Source: Chthonomonadaceae bacterium (GTDB taxonomy: Bacteria; Armatimonadota; Chthonomonadetes; Chthonomonadales; Chthonomonadaceae). From it: a stretch of 7,769 bases of DNA. A model generated the notes under the pieces. The model was not told the origin of the DNA and made no database searches. It saw only the letters and a program-made list of their open reading frames with translations. Where the stretch lies: the NCBI GenBank assembly GCA_025355115.1, contig JANXLO010000160.1, positions 1 through 7,769 of the forward strand, in the 5' to 3' direction. Below, piece after piece: positions 1-5,426 of this stretch. Position 1 is the first letter of the stretch, and each line of letters starts with the position of its first letter. A program made the translations under genes and the position numbers.

Positions 1-158
1 CTACTCTCACCGGCGTGAAGATCGTCGCTACGATTTTGGAGCAGGGCCGAGGCAAGAAGATACGCGGCTTCACATACAAGCCCAAAAAGGGGCAGCACAG
101 CCGGTACGGCCATCGCCAGTCCCAGACCAAACTCCAGATCAAAAGCATAGAAGGCTAG
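1..158 (+). CDS. rplU: 50S ribosomal protein L21, 3' part
   Basis: This is the last 51 codons of a gene whose start lies left of the window. The reading frame begins at base 3 and ends at TAG 156-158. The translation has the typical L21 C-terminal pattern: a VKIVATILEQGRGKKI stretch, then a basic YKPKKG segment, a GHRQ motif, and a final strand ending in LQIKSIEG. L21 is a large-subunit protein that binds 23S rRNA. The identification is supported by rpmA (L27) starting 40 bases downstream on the same strand, the usual rplU-rpmA operon order. The recognisable C-terminus ends normally, so there is no sign of damage in the visible part. Confidence 0.95.
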   Translation, partial: TLTGVKIVATILEQGRGKKIRGFTYKPKKGQHSRYGHRQSQTKLQIKSIEG

Positions 159-198
159 ACCGCGTTAGCGCGCAGATTTTTCTCCAGGAGACAGCAAG

Positions 199-498
199 AT
201 GGCACACAAAAAGGGCGTGGGAAGTTCGCGCAACGGGCGCGACAGCAACCCCCAGCGACGCGGAGTCAAGCAGTACGGCGGACAGGTAGTCAAAGCGGGC
301 TATATTCTGGTGCGACAGTGCGGAACGCCCCTCCATCCCGGCCGAAACGTCGGAATGGGCCGCGACTATACCCTCTTCGCGTTGATCGACGGCGTCGTGA
401 CCTTCGAGGGCGCAAAGAAACGACGGCGTGTCAGCGTCTACGCTGTGCCGGAGCCCGCTCTCGTTGAGGAAATCGCCGCCGAGGCCCCTGCCGCCTGA
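199..498 (+). CDS. rpmA: 50S ribosomal protein L27
   Basis: This complete 99-residue gene starts at ATG 199, with AGGAG at 186-190 placed 8 bases upstream. The N-terminus [16 protein letters not shown] is the classic L27 signature. It lacks the extra N-terminal peptide that is processed off in Firmicutes-type L27. Downstream are the [20 protein letters not shown] and [13 protein letters not shown] segments. The N-terminal tail of L27 reaches towards the peptidyl-transferase centre in family members. Two substitutions stand out against the common pattern: Q25 where KR(F/Y)GG is usual, and C41 where VRQRGT is usual. The Ala/Glu-rich tail is a modest extension. It is co-oriented with rplU and is followed by an intrinsic terminator. 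The obg gene that often comes next is not here. Confidence 0.97.
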   Translation: MAHKKGVGSSRNGRDSNPQRRGVKQYGGQVVKAGYILVRQCGTPLHPGRNVGMGRDYTLFALIDGVVTFEGAKKRRRVSVYAVPEPALVEEIAAEAPAA

Positions 499-537
499 GT
501 CCTTAGCGTTCGGCCAATAATCTTTCAACTGACGATG

Positions 538-575
538 CCGTCCCTCTGATAAATTTCAGGGGGACGGTATTTTTT
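538..575 (+). terminator. Intrinsic terminator of the rplU-rpmA operon
   Basis: A 12-bp stem is formed by 538-549 (CCGTCCCTCTGA) and 556-567 (TCAGGGGGACGG). It contains one T-G wobble and a 6-base loop. The downstream arm runs directly into a T-rich tract (TATTTTTT, 568-575). It lies 40 bases after the rpmA stop codon and has the full stem plus U-run form of a Rho-independent terminator. Confidence 0.92.
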
Positions 576-734
576 CGTCTGAATCCGTGCGTTATGAACG
601 CCGGGACTATTCGTGGCAACTTCTCGAACAGCACTTCAAAAATTGACAACCCTCGGACACACATGCTCTGACTGTCAAATTAATCAACTCAATATAAAGC
701 GACATAACGAACGGTCATATTCACAAATAAAACA
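576..734. other. AT-rich intergenic stretch without a gene
   Basis: No credible reading frame is present on either strand. From about 636 the sequence turns AT-rich compared with its surroundings. A perfect TTGACA hexamer sits at 643-648, and its reverse complement TGTCAA lies at 674-679. No good -10 hexamer follows TTGACA at 16-18 bases, so it may be an operator half-site or chance rather than a promoter. TATAAA at 693-698 has no convincing -35 partner. Nothing else is visible here. Confidence 0.4.
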
Positions 735-763
735 GTGAAAAAGATGCATTTATCGTGTATATT
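735..763 (+). promoter_or_regulatory. Candidate sigma-70-type promoter of the cold-shock gene
   Basis: GTGAAA (735-740, four of six matches to TTGACA) is followed by a 17-base spacer and TATATT (758-763, five of six matches to TATAAT). A TG dinucleotide lies immediately before the -10 hexamer. It sits in the AT-rich island upstream of the cold-shock gene. Transcription from here would start near 770 and give a leader of about 175 bases, close in length to the long leaders known for cspA-type genes. This is consensus matching by eye, and other AT-rich hexamers nearby could serve. Confidence 0.35.
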
Positions 764-945
764 CGCGATTTATTGCCAAATGGCACAATTTATGCAAAGC
801 ACATGTTTGTGTGGTTGGAGCAATATTGCCAGGGGTGGTGCGCCCTATTTGGCAAGGCTGATCGTTCGCTGTCGTCTGTACGCCTGGGCAACGATCCGGG
901 CGCGTTGAAACCCGCTTTCGGCGGGGGAAGCATAAAGGAGGAGCA
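764..945 (+). promoter_or_regulatory. Structured 5' leader of the cold-shock gene
   Basis: Several pairings are visible. TTGCCAAAT (773-781) is the exact reverse complement of ATTTGGCAA (847-855). The same downstream strand can instead pair with TTGCC at 826-830, giving a local hairpin whose stem continues as AGGG (831-834) with CCCT (843-846) and an ATTT bulge. GATCGTT (860-866) pairs with AACGATC (890-896), and CCCGC (911-915) with GCGGG (921-925). The Shine-Dalgarno sequence follows at 936-941. Leaders of cspA-type genes are known to refold with temperature. A similar role here is inferred from position and pairing only. No known riboswitch class was recognised. Confidence 0.4.
936..941 (+). 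promoter_or_regulatory. Strong Shine-Dalgarno sequence that sets a TTG start
   Basis: AGGAGG at 936-941, inside a purine run AAAGGAGGAG (934-943), lies 4 bases before the TTG at 946. No ATG or GTG is available in frame near this point. The conserved cold-shock domain begins only six residues later, so this ribosome-binding site decides the start. Confidence 0.8.
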
Positions 946-1158
946 TTGGAAACGACAACTGGAAAAGTGAAATGGTTCAATGATGCCAAGGGCTACGGCT
1001 TCATCGAGGCAGAGGATGGCGCAGATGTGTTCGTTCACTATACGGTTATCACTATGACCGGGTTCAAGTCGCTCCGTGAAGGCCAGACGGTCATGTACGA
1101 GTCGATCGAGACGGATAAAGGTCGCCAGGCTGCAAACGTTTCACTGCCCCTTAACTGA
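946..1158 (+). CDS. Cold-shock domain protein (CspA family)
   Basis: This is a 70-residue single-domain protein, the normal length for the CspA family. These proteins bind single-stranded RNA and DNA through a five-stranded OB-fold barrel and act as RNA chaperones. The sequence shows the [16 protein letters not shown] opening with the RNP1 motif (KGYGFI, residues 15-20) and the RNP2 motif VFVHY (28-32). It then has the GFKSLREGQ turn and the closing GRQAANVSL strand. Tyr replaces the more common Phe or His after VFVH, but aromatic surface residues are kept. The start is TTG. The gene is monocistronic: a terminator and a long leader precede it, and a convergent gene follows. Cold induction cannot be inferred from the protein, because many family members are constitutive. 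Confidence 0.95.
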   Translation: METTTGKVKWFNDAKGYGFIEAEDGADVFVHYTVITMTGFKSLREGQTVMYESIETDKGRQAANVSLPLN

Positions 1159-1218
1159 CCCCGCCCGCAATTCCCATACTGCTCGCTTCATCATCTAATG
1201 CAAGACGGCATGAAACCC

Positions 1219-1265
1219 ACAGAGGACGCTCCGCTGCGATTTAAACGCAGGGAGACGTCCTCTGT
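1219..1265. terminator. Long bulged hairpin between convergent genes, probable bidirectional terminator
   Basis: ACAGAGGACG (1219-1228) pairs with CGTCCTCTGT (1256-1265), CTCC (1229-1232) with GGAG (1251-1254), and CTGCG (1234-1238) with CGCAG (1246-1250). The loop is ATTTAAA. This makes 19 base pairs interrupted by single-base bulges at G1233 and A1255. The hairpin lies between the 3' ends of the cold-shock gene (+) and the DUF1549/DUF1553 gene (-). Neither flank has a proper T-run, with only short T-containing stretches on each side. It may therefore act as a transcript end-stabilising hairpin or a weak terminator. Confidence 0.55.
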
Positions 1266-1295
1266 CTTCGTCTGGGCCTGAGTAGTTTGCGCCAA

Positions 1296-3827
1296 TCAGT
1301 CCACGAAATGGAATTCGTTGGTCATCAGAAGAGTCTGCACATACTCCTCCCAGGGAGCCAGCCCTGCAGGCGCGGCGGCAGAGAAGGAAGCAAGCGCTGT
1401 CTGGGAGGGGCGGATCTCCCCCAGGGCTTTAAGGAAATTCAGCCCGGCTGCAACCTCGTCAGGCGCGGGATAGCGCTGATAGAGCAGGCGGTAGACGGTG
1501 CGAATCCGTGCCGTGTCGTCCTTCGCCGCGATCATTTCGGGGCGATGCAGCAGTGTCTTCGCCTCCTCAACCACGAACGGACTGTTCATCATATAGAGTG
1601 CCTGCTGCGGAACAGTCGTTCGGTACCGCTGTGCGCTGCTGGCGTCCGGGCTTGCGAAGTCGAAGGACCGGAAGAAGTTCTGCAGGTTGGCGCGGTCGAT
1701 GTAGCCGTAGACCGTGCGGCGTTTCGTGTACGGCGCAGTGGTCAACTGCACCGCCGGGCCGCCTATTTTCGTGTCCAGGTCTCCCGCTACGGACAACAGT
1801 GAATCTCGCATCGACTCGAGATCGAGCCGTTGCCGGTTCTGATGCGACAGCAGGCGGTTCTCGGGATCAGCCAGAGTTTTGGCGACATCGCCTTCACTGC
1901 TCTGCTGCCAGGCGCTCGACAGGAGCATTATGCGATGCAGGTGCTTTAGAGACCAGCCGCAGGCGTACTTGTCGCCCATGCCCTCCGGAGCGACGAACTC
2001 GGAGGCCAGCCAGTCGAGGAGCTCAGGATGCGTCGGCGGCTCACCGCGGAATCCGAAATCGCTGGGAGTCCGAACGATGCCGTAGCCAAAATGGCCCAGC
2101 CAGACTCGGTTCACCATCACGCGCGCTGTCAGCGGGTTCGTGGGGCTTGCGATGGCCTGCGCCAACTCCAGACGCCCGCTGCCCTGTCTGAAGGGCTTGC
2201 GATCCATCCAGGAGAGAATCAGCGGGAATCGGCGAGGCACAGCGTCGCCGTGGTTCCCCTGGTTGCCCCGGATGAAGACATAGGGATCGAACGGGTCTTT
2301 GGAATCGAGCATCGCCATGCCGAACTCTGGCGTGGGGGGCATTGTTTTTTTCAGCTCTGCTATTTTCGTATGGAGTGCGCGAAGGCCCTCCTGGCCTGCA
2401 GGCTCGAAGCTCGTCACAAGCTTGTTGTACTGACCGTCATCCGGCAGAGCGCCTATTCGCAGCGCCTGGAGCACCTTGCTCGCCTCTGCGGGCACAGATG
2501 CGGGAGCAGTCTCAAGTTTTTTTCGGAGAATGGAGACTTGTGCCAGCGTCAAATCGTTTGTCTGCATCTGCGCTTCGGTCAGCAGTCTATTCTGGTTCTC
2601 GAACGGCTCCGACACGCTTTTGGGTGAAATAACCGCTGCGGGAGTCGGCTCGTAAGAGCTTGCAAAGACTCCGTACAAAGAGTAGTAGTCCTTGGTGGGG
2701 ATTGGATCGAACTTGTGATTATGGCATCGGGCGCATCCTACCGTCAGGCCCATCAGTCCGCGGCAGGTTACATCGATGCGATCATCGATGATGTCCGGCT
2801 GAGAGTTGAGAAACCGTCGTCCGACTGTCAGGTAGCCCATCGCAGCCAGTGAACTGCGGTCGTCACCCTGCGGCAGGCGGTCCGCGGCGAGCTGCTGGAT
2901 GATGAACTGGTCGTACGGCAAGTCGTTGTTGAAGGCCCGGATCACATAGTCGCGGTAGGTGTAGGCGTAGTGATACTCTTTGTCCTCCGTGAAGACATAC
3001 CCCTTATTGTCGGCATAGCGCGCCACGTCGAGCCAGCGGCGACCCCATCGCTCTCCGTATCGGGGATCCGCCAGCAGGCGGTCGACGACCTTTTCGAAAG
3101 CAGTGGGTGAGGTATCCGCTATGTAAGCATCTACTTCCGCAGGCGTGGGCGGCATTCCGAGCAGGTCGAAAGTGGCCCTTCGGATAAGAGTGCGTCGATC
3201 CGCGAACGGCGCAGGCTTCAGTCCCTTAGCCTCCAGCTTGGCCAAAACGAAGCGGTCGATGGGGGTCTTGCCCCAGAGCTTGTTTTTGACGGCGGGCAGA
3301 AGCGACTTCTTGAAAAGCTTGAACGACCAGAAGTTCTTCTGGGCATCTGTGAGCTCATACTCGCCGTTTGCGGCCACCTGTGCGATAGGCGTTTTCTCGC
3401 CCGGCCAGTGCGCTCCGCGCTTCACCCATTCGGAGAGGGAGGCGATCTCATCCGGCTTGAGTTTGCCCTCGGGAGGCATTTTCAATGCGCCGTCGTAATG
3501 TACCGCCTTCACAAGGAGACTCTTGTCGGGATCACCGGGCACTACGGCGGCCCCCGTGCCTCCGCCGTGCAGCATCGCAGCAAGCGAGTCCAAGCGAAGA
3601 CCACCCTGCTGCCGAGCTTTCCCGTGACACCCAAAGCACTTCTCGAACAGAACAGGGCGAACCTTCGCTTCAAAGAATTCCGCGTCCTGAGCATCGTTCG
3701 TCTGATTCTTCGTCGGAGCGATTTTGGCCCCCTGCCCGCCTCTCGCTGGAAGAATTCCCCCTGCGCCAAGCAGCAGTAGTGCTCCGCTCAAAAACCAGCC
3801 TGCTCCAAGTTTGCTTTTTGGATTCAT
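1296..3827 (-). CDS. Secreted planctomycete-type cytochrome c / DUF1549 / DUF1553 protein
   Basis: The 843-residue product starts with a basic N-terminus and a hydrophobic segment (about 11-28), consistent with a Sec signal peptide. A planctomycete-type cytochrome c domain (PSCyt1) follows, with a haem-binding CFGCH motif (C64, C67, H68) and M117 in LKMPPEG as a candidate distal ligand. A DUF1549 domain spans about 187-395 and holds a second CxxCH motif, CARCH (365-369). A helical linker leads to DUF1553 at about 545-835, with the VMVNRVW, TPSDFGFRGEPPTHPELLDWLA and TTVPQQALYMMNSPFV segments. The protein is probably periplasmic or envelope-bound. Its substrate is unknown; roles in polymer breakdown or electron transfer have been suggested for the family. 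A DUF1501 gene often neighbours such genes but is absent here. AGGAG (3840-3844, minus strand) is 12 bases from the ATG, which is rather far. Confidence 0.92.
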   Translation of the reverse strand: MNPKSKLGAGWFLSGALLLLGAGGILPARGGQGAKIAPTKNQTNDAQDAEFFEAKVRPVLFEKCFGCHGKARQQGGLRLDSLAAMLHGGGTGAAVVPGDPDKSLLVKAVHYDGALKMPPEGKLKPDEIASLSEWVKRGAHWPGEKTPIAQVAANGEYELTDAQKNFWSFKLFKKSLLPAVKNKLWGKTPIDRFVLAKLEAKGLKPAPFADRRTLIRRATFDLLGMPPTPAEVDAYIADTSPTAFEKVVDRLLADPRYGERWGRRWLDVARYADNKGYVFTEDKEYHYAYTYRDYVIRAFNNDLPYDQFIIQQLAADRLPQGDDRSSLAAMGYLTVGRRFLNSQPDIIDDRIDVTCRGLMGLTVGCARCHNHKFDPIPTKDYYSLYGVFASSYEPTPAAVISPKSVSEPFENQNRLLTEAQMQTNDLTLAQVSILRKKLETAPASVPAEASKVLQALRIGALPDDGQYNKLVTSFEPAGQEGLRALHTKIAELKKTMPPTPEFGMAMLDSKDPFDPYVFIRGNQGNHGDAVPRRFPLILSWMDRKPFRQGSGRLELAQAIASPTNPLTARVMVNRVWLGHFGYGIVRTPSDFGFRGEPPTHPELLDWLASEFVAPEGMGDKYACGWSLKHLHRIMLLSSAWQQSSEGDVAKTLADPENRLLSHQNRQRLDLESMRDSLLSVAGDLDTKIGGPAVQLTTAPYTKRRTVYGYIDRANLQNFFRSFDFASPDASSAQRYRTTVPQQALYMMNSPFVVEEAKTLLHRPEMIAAKDDTARIRTVYRLLYQRYPAPDEVAAGLNFLKALGEIRPSQTALASFSAAAPAGLAPWEEYVQTLLMTNEFHFVD

Positions 3828-3866
3828 ACCTGTTCTGTTCTCCTGCCCTCGACGGCATCTCGCACT

Positions 3867-3902
3867 GTTATATATGATAGCACGAACCCAAAAATGTTTC
3901 CG
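3867..3902 (-). promoter_or_regulatory. Possible promoter upstream of the DUF1549/DUF1553 gene
   Basis: Read on the minus strand, an AT-rich segment containing TATCAT and TATAAC (plus-strand 3867-3879) lies 40-52 bases upstream of the ATG. It is the only AT-rich patch in this gap. No good -35 hexamer is found at the standard distance, so the assignment rests on composition and position only. Confidence 0.25.
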
Positions 3903-3932
3903 CGTTTTGCGCCACGGATGCCCGGCGGATTC

Positions 3933-3989
3933 AACGCTTCGAGCCTCGCGCCTCGTCCCTGAAGGGCGAGATGCGAGGCTCGAAGCGTT
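3933..3989. repeat. Perfect 17-bp inverted repeat, possible dispersed palindromic element
   Basis: The 17 bases at 3933-3949 (AACGCTTCGAGCCTCGC) are the exact reverse complement of 3973-3989. The 23 bases between them can pair further, as CTCG with CGAG and CCC with GGG around a small loop, so the whole unit can form one long hairpin. It lies 18 bases beyond the stop codon of the S8 protease gene, in the 180-base gap before the next gene. There is no T-run on either side, which argues against a standard intrinsic terminator. A REP-like dispersed element or an mRNA-stabilising hairpin is equally possible. Confidence 0.6.
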
Positions 3990-4007
3990 GGCGACTTGCC
4001 GACCGGA

Positions 4008-5312
4008 TTAGATGCCGGTAAGAGTGGCATCGAAGTCAACTATGCCTTTGCCAAGTTGACCCGTGAGGCTCGAGTTGAGAGCATCCACTGAGTCCGCTTT
4101 GGTCTTGATGCGTGTGCGCACTCTTGCGGCGCTCCATGTCGGTCTTGCTCCCATAAGGAGCGCGGCCTCGGCGGAGACGAGCGGTGCCGAGAATGAGGTG
4201 CCTGACCAGGAGGCATACTGGCCTGTCCAAAAGGTGCTGGGCAGTCCGACGCCGGGCGCAAGCACATCCATCCAGCTTCCGTAGTTTGAGAACGAGGCCT
4301 TAATGTCCGCCGCATCAAGTGATCCGACCGAGAGGGACATGCTATTGCCAGCAGGGTATTGGGGCACATTGGTGTTGCTGTTGCCTGCGGATGCGACGAT
4401 CAGCACATTGGCGGCCCAGGCATCTCGAATGGCTTCCTGCAGCAGCGGGGAGTCCTGACTTGAGCCAAAGGACATGTTAATTATCTTAGCTCCGTGTGCC
4501 ATTGCGTAGCGGATGCCCTCGGTGGTGGCCCATAGGCTGCCAGCTCCGTCGCTGTCGAGCACTTTCACAGGAAGAAGACTCGCGCCCTGAGCGTATCGGT
4601 TGATCAGACCTGCAACCATCGTGCCATGACCGGCATCCTCATCGAAATTTCCGTTGCCGTTGCTGTCGAGGCCAGAAGGACTGTCATCGGTGTTGCTATT
4701 GCCATTCACGAAGTTCCAGCCGCTCAGCACATGAGGTGCGAGCAGGCCGTTGCGCGTGGAGATGCCGGTGTCCAGAACAGCAATGATGACGCCTGTGCCC
4801 CTGTACTGCTTGGAAACGGAGCCGTAATGGATGAGAGCGGACGTCGATTGCGTCATGTACGCGAAGAGTCCAGGATTACGGTCGGCAGTGAAGATGAACT
4901 GGTCGGCAGTGAAGATGAACTGATCCGCGGTAAAGATGAACTGATCGGCCGTGAAGATGAACTGGGTCGATTGCGCCTGATCCGCATCGGCGGTGAAGAT
5001 GAACTGATCAGTCGGCGCATCGGCGAGGGAGCGGTTGCTCAAATTCGGTCCTGCCGAAGTCACTCGGCTGTCCCAGGTCATTTGCGTTGCAAGCGCAGTA
5101 ACATCGATCCCAGCGGGAGCGGCCAGACGATACGAATTGGTATATGGGGATGACAGCATCGTTGACGTCCCAAAAGTCTGGTTGAATGCTGCGACATCGA
5201 CGCCCGATTTGAGATGCACTAGCACTTCGCCCTGTATGACATCGGCCTTGGCGGTGAATCCGGTGAGCGCAAGCGCTAGAACAGCGATCGGTGAAACGTA
5301 TCGTATTTTCAA
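4008..5312 (-). CDS. Secreted S8 subtilisin-like serine protease with heptad-repeat linker
   Basis: The product has 434 residues from a TTG start at 5312, six bases after a strong AAGGAG. Starting there leaves MKIRYVSPIAVLALALTGFTAKA, a clean signal peptide. The upstream ATG at 5360 would add 16 unneeded residues. Residues about 25-97 resemble the inhibitory propeptide of secreted subtilases: GEVLVHLKSGVD, then YRLAAPAGIDV, then DSRVTSAGPN. An array of QFIFTAD heptads fills 102-144. The catalytic domain follows with the full triad: D181 in AVLDTG, H229 in GHGTMVAG and S373 in GTSFSAP, with the oxyanion N311 in SAGN. A DSNGNGNFDEDAGHG loop could bind calcium. No C-terminal domain or membrane anchor is visible, so the enzyme should be released outside the inner membrane. 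It lies 114 bases downstream of the CHAT gene, probably in one operon. Its target is unknown. Confidence 0.93.
   Translation of the reverse strand: MKIRYVSPIAVLALALTGFTAKADVIQGEVLVHLKSGVDVAAFNQTFGTSTMLSSPYTNSYRLAAPAGIDVTALATQMTWDSRVTSAGPNLSNRSLADAPTDQFIFTADADQAQSTQFIFTADQFIFTADQFIFTADQFIFTADRNPGLFAYMTQSTSALIHYGSVSKQYRGTGVIIAVLDTGISTRNGLLAPHVLSGWNFVNGNSNTDDSPSGLDSNGNGNFDEDAGHGTMVAGLINRYAQGASLLPVKVLDSDGAGSLWATTEGIRYAMAHGAKIINMSFGSSQDSPLLQEAIRDAWAANVLIVASAGNSNTNVPQYPAGNSMSLSVGSLDAADIKASFSNYGSWMDVLAPGVGLPSTFWTGQYASWSGTSFSAPLVSAEAALLMGARPTWSAARVRTRIKTKADSVDALNSSLTGQLGKGIVDFDATLTGI
4881..5009 (-). repeat. In-frame 21-bp repeat array encoding QFIFTAD heptads
   Basis: Five 21-bp units encode QFIFTAD: one at 4986-5006, and four head-to-tail at 4944-4964, 4923-4943, 4902-4922 and 4881-4901. 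The 21-bp slot between the first and second copies (4965-4985) encodes ADQAQST, so the phase is kept but the sequence is unrelated. The two units closest to the catalytic domain are identical in DNA. The others differ only at third positions of Phe, Thr, Ala and Asp codons, with no amino-acid change. The array sits between the propeptide and the catalytic domain of the S8 protease. Confidence 0.97.
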
Positions 5313-5318
5313 AACAGT

Positions 5319-5324
5319 CTCCTT
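5319..5324 (-). promoter_or_regulatory. Shine-Dalgarno sequence that sets the TTG start of the S8 gene
   Basis: On the minus strand AAGGAG lies six bases before the TTG at 5312-5310, an ideal distance. The ATG further upstream (5360) has no comparable purine run at a suitable distance. Starting at the TTG also places a signal peptide exactly at the N-terminus. Confidence 0.8.
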
Positions 5325-5376
5325 CTTATGAGCATCCAGCGAATGAAAGCATGGAATCATTGATGTACTGGTCTGC

Positions 5377-5390
5377 CGGCTTCGAAGCCG
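5377..5390. repeat. 14-bp perfect palindrome in the CHAT-S8 gap
   Basis: CGGCTTCGAAGCCG is fully self-complementary. It lies 37 bases after the CHAT stop codon and 65 bases before the S8 start. As RNA it could form a 5-bp hairpin with a TCGA loop. No T-run follows on the minus strand, so it is not a standard terminator. It could be a small stabilising hairpin, a dyad binding site or chance. Confidence 0.4.
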
Positions 5391-5426
5391 ACGGGGTGAT
5401 GAACAAGCTCCAGTTGTCTTGCCGAA

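Noticed and set aside
643..648. Perfect TTGACA as the -35 element of the csp promoter
   Set aside because: At 16-18 bases downstream only poor -10 hexamers (such as CTCTGA) are present. The GTGAAA/TATATT pair at 735-763 is better, though still weak.
875..882. TCTGTACG in the csp leader, resembling the cold-box core
   Set aside because: The match to the cspA cold-box core is only on the opposite strand and only eight bases long, so it is probably chance.
755..970. 71-codon open frame on + overlapping the start of the cold-shock gene
   Set aside because: It begins at a GTG without a Shine-Dalgarno sequence, has no recognisable protein pattern, overlaps the csp start in another frame, and lies on sequence better explained as promoter and structured leader.
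2028..2627. 199-codon open frame on + inside the DUF1549/DUF1553 gene
   Set aside because: It is the antisense shadow of a strongly supported family gene. Its translation is compositionally odd and resembles no protein family.
4881..5006. Short tandem repeat considered as a CRISPR array
   Set aside because: The units are directly adjacent without unique spacers, keep a 21-bp coding period, and lie inside a protease gene.
4626..5153. 175-codon + strand frame with an EDELI-type repeat
   Set aside because: The repeat is only the antisense reading of the 21-bp array of the S8 gene. The synonymous pattern of variation fits the minus-strand QFIFTAD frame.
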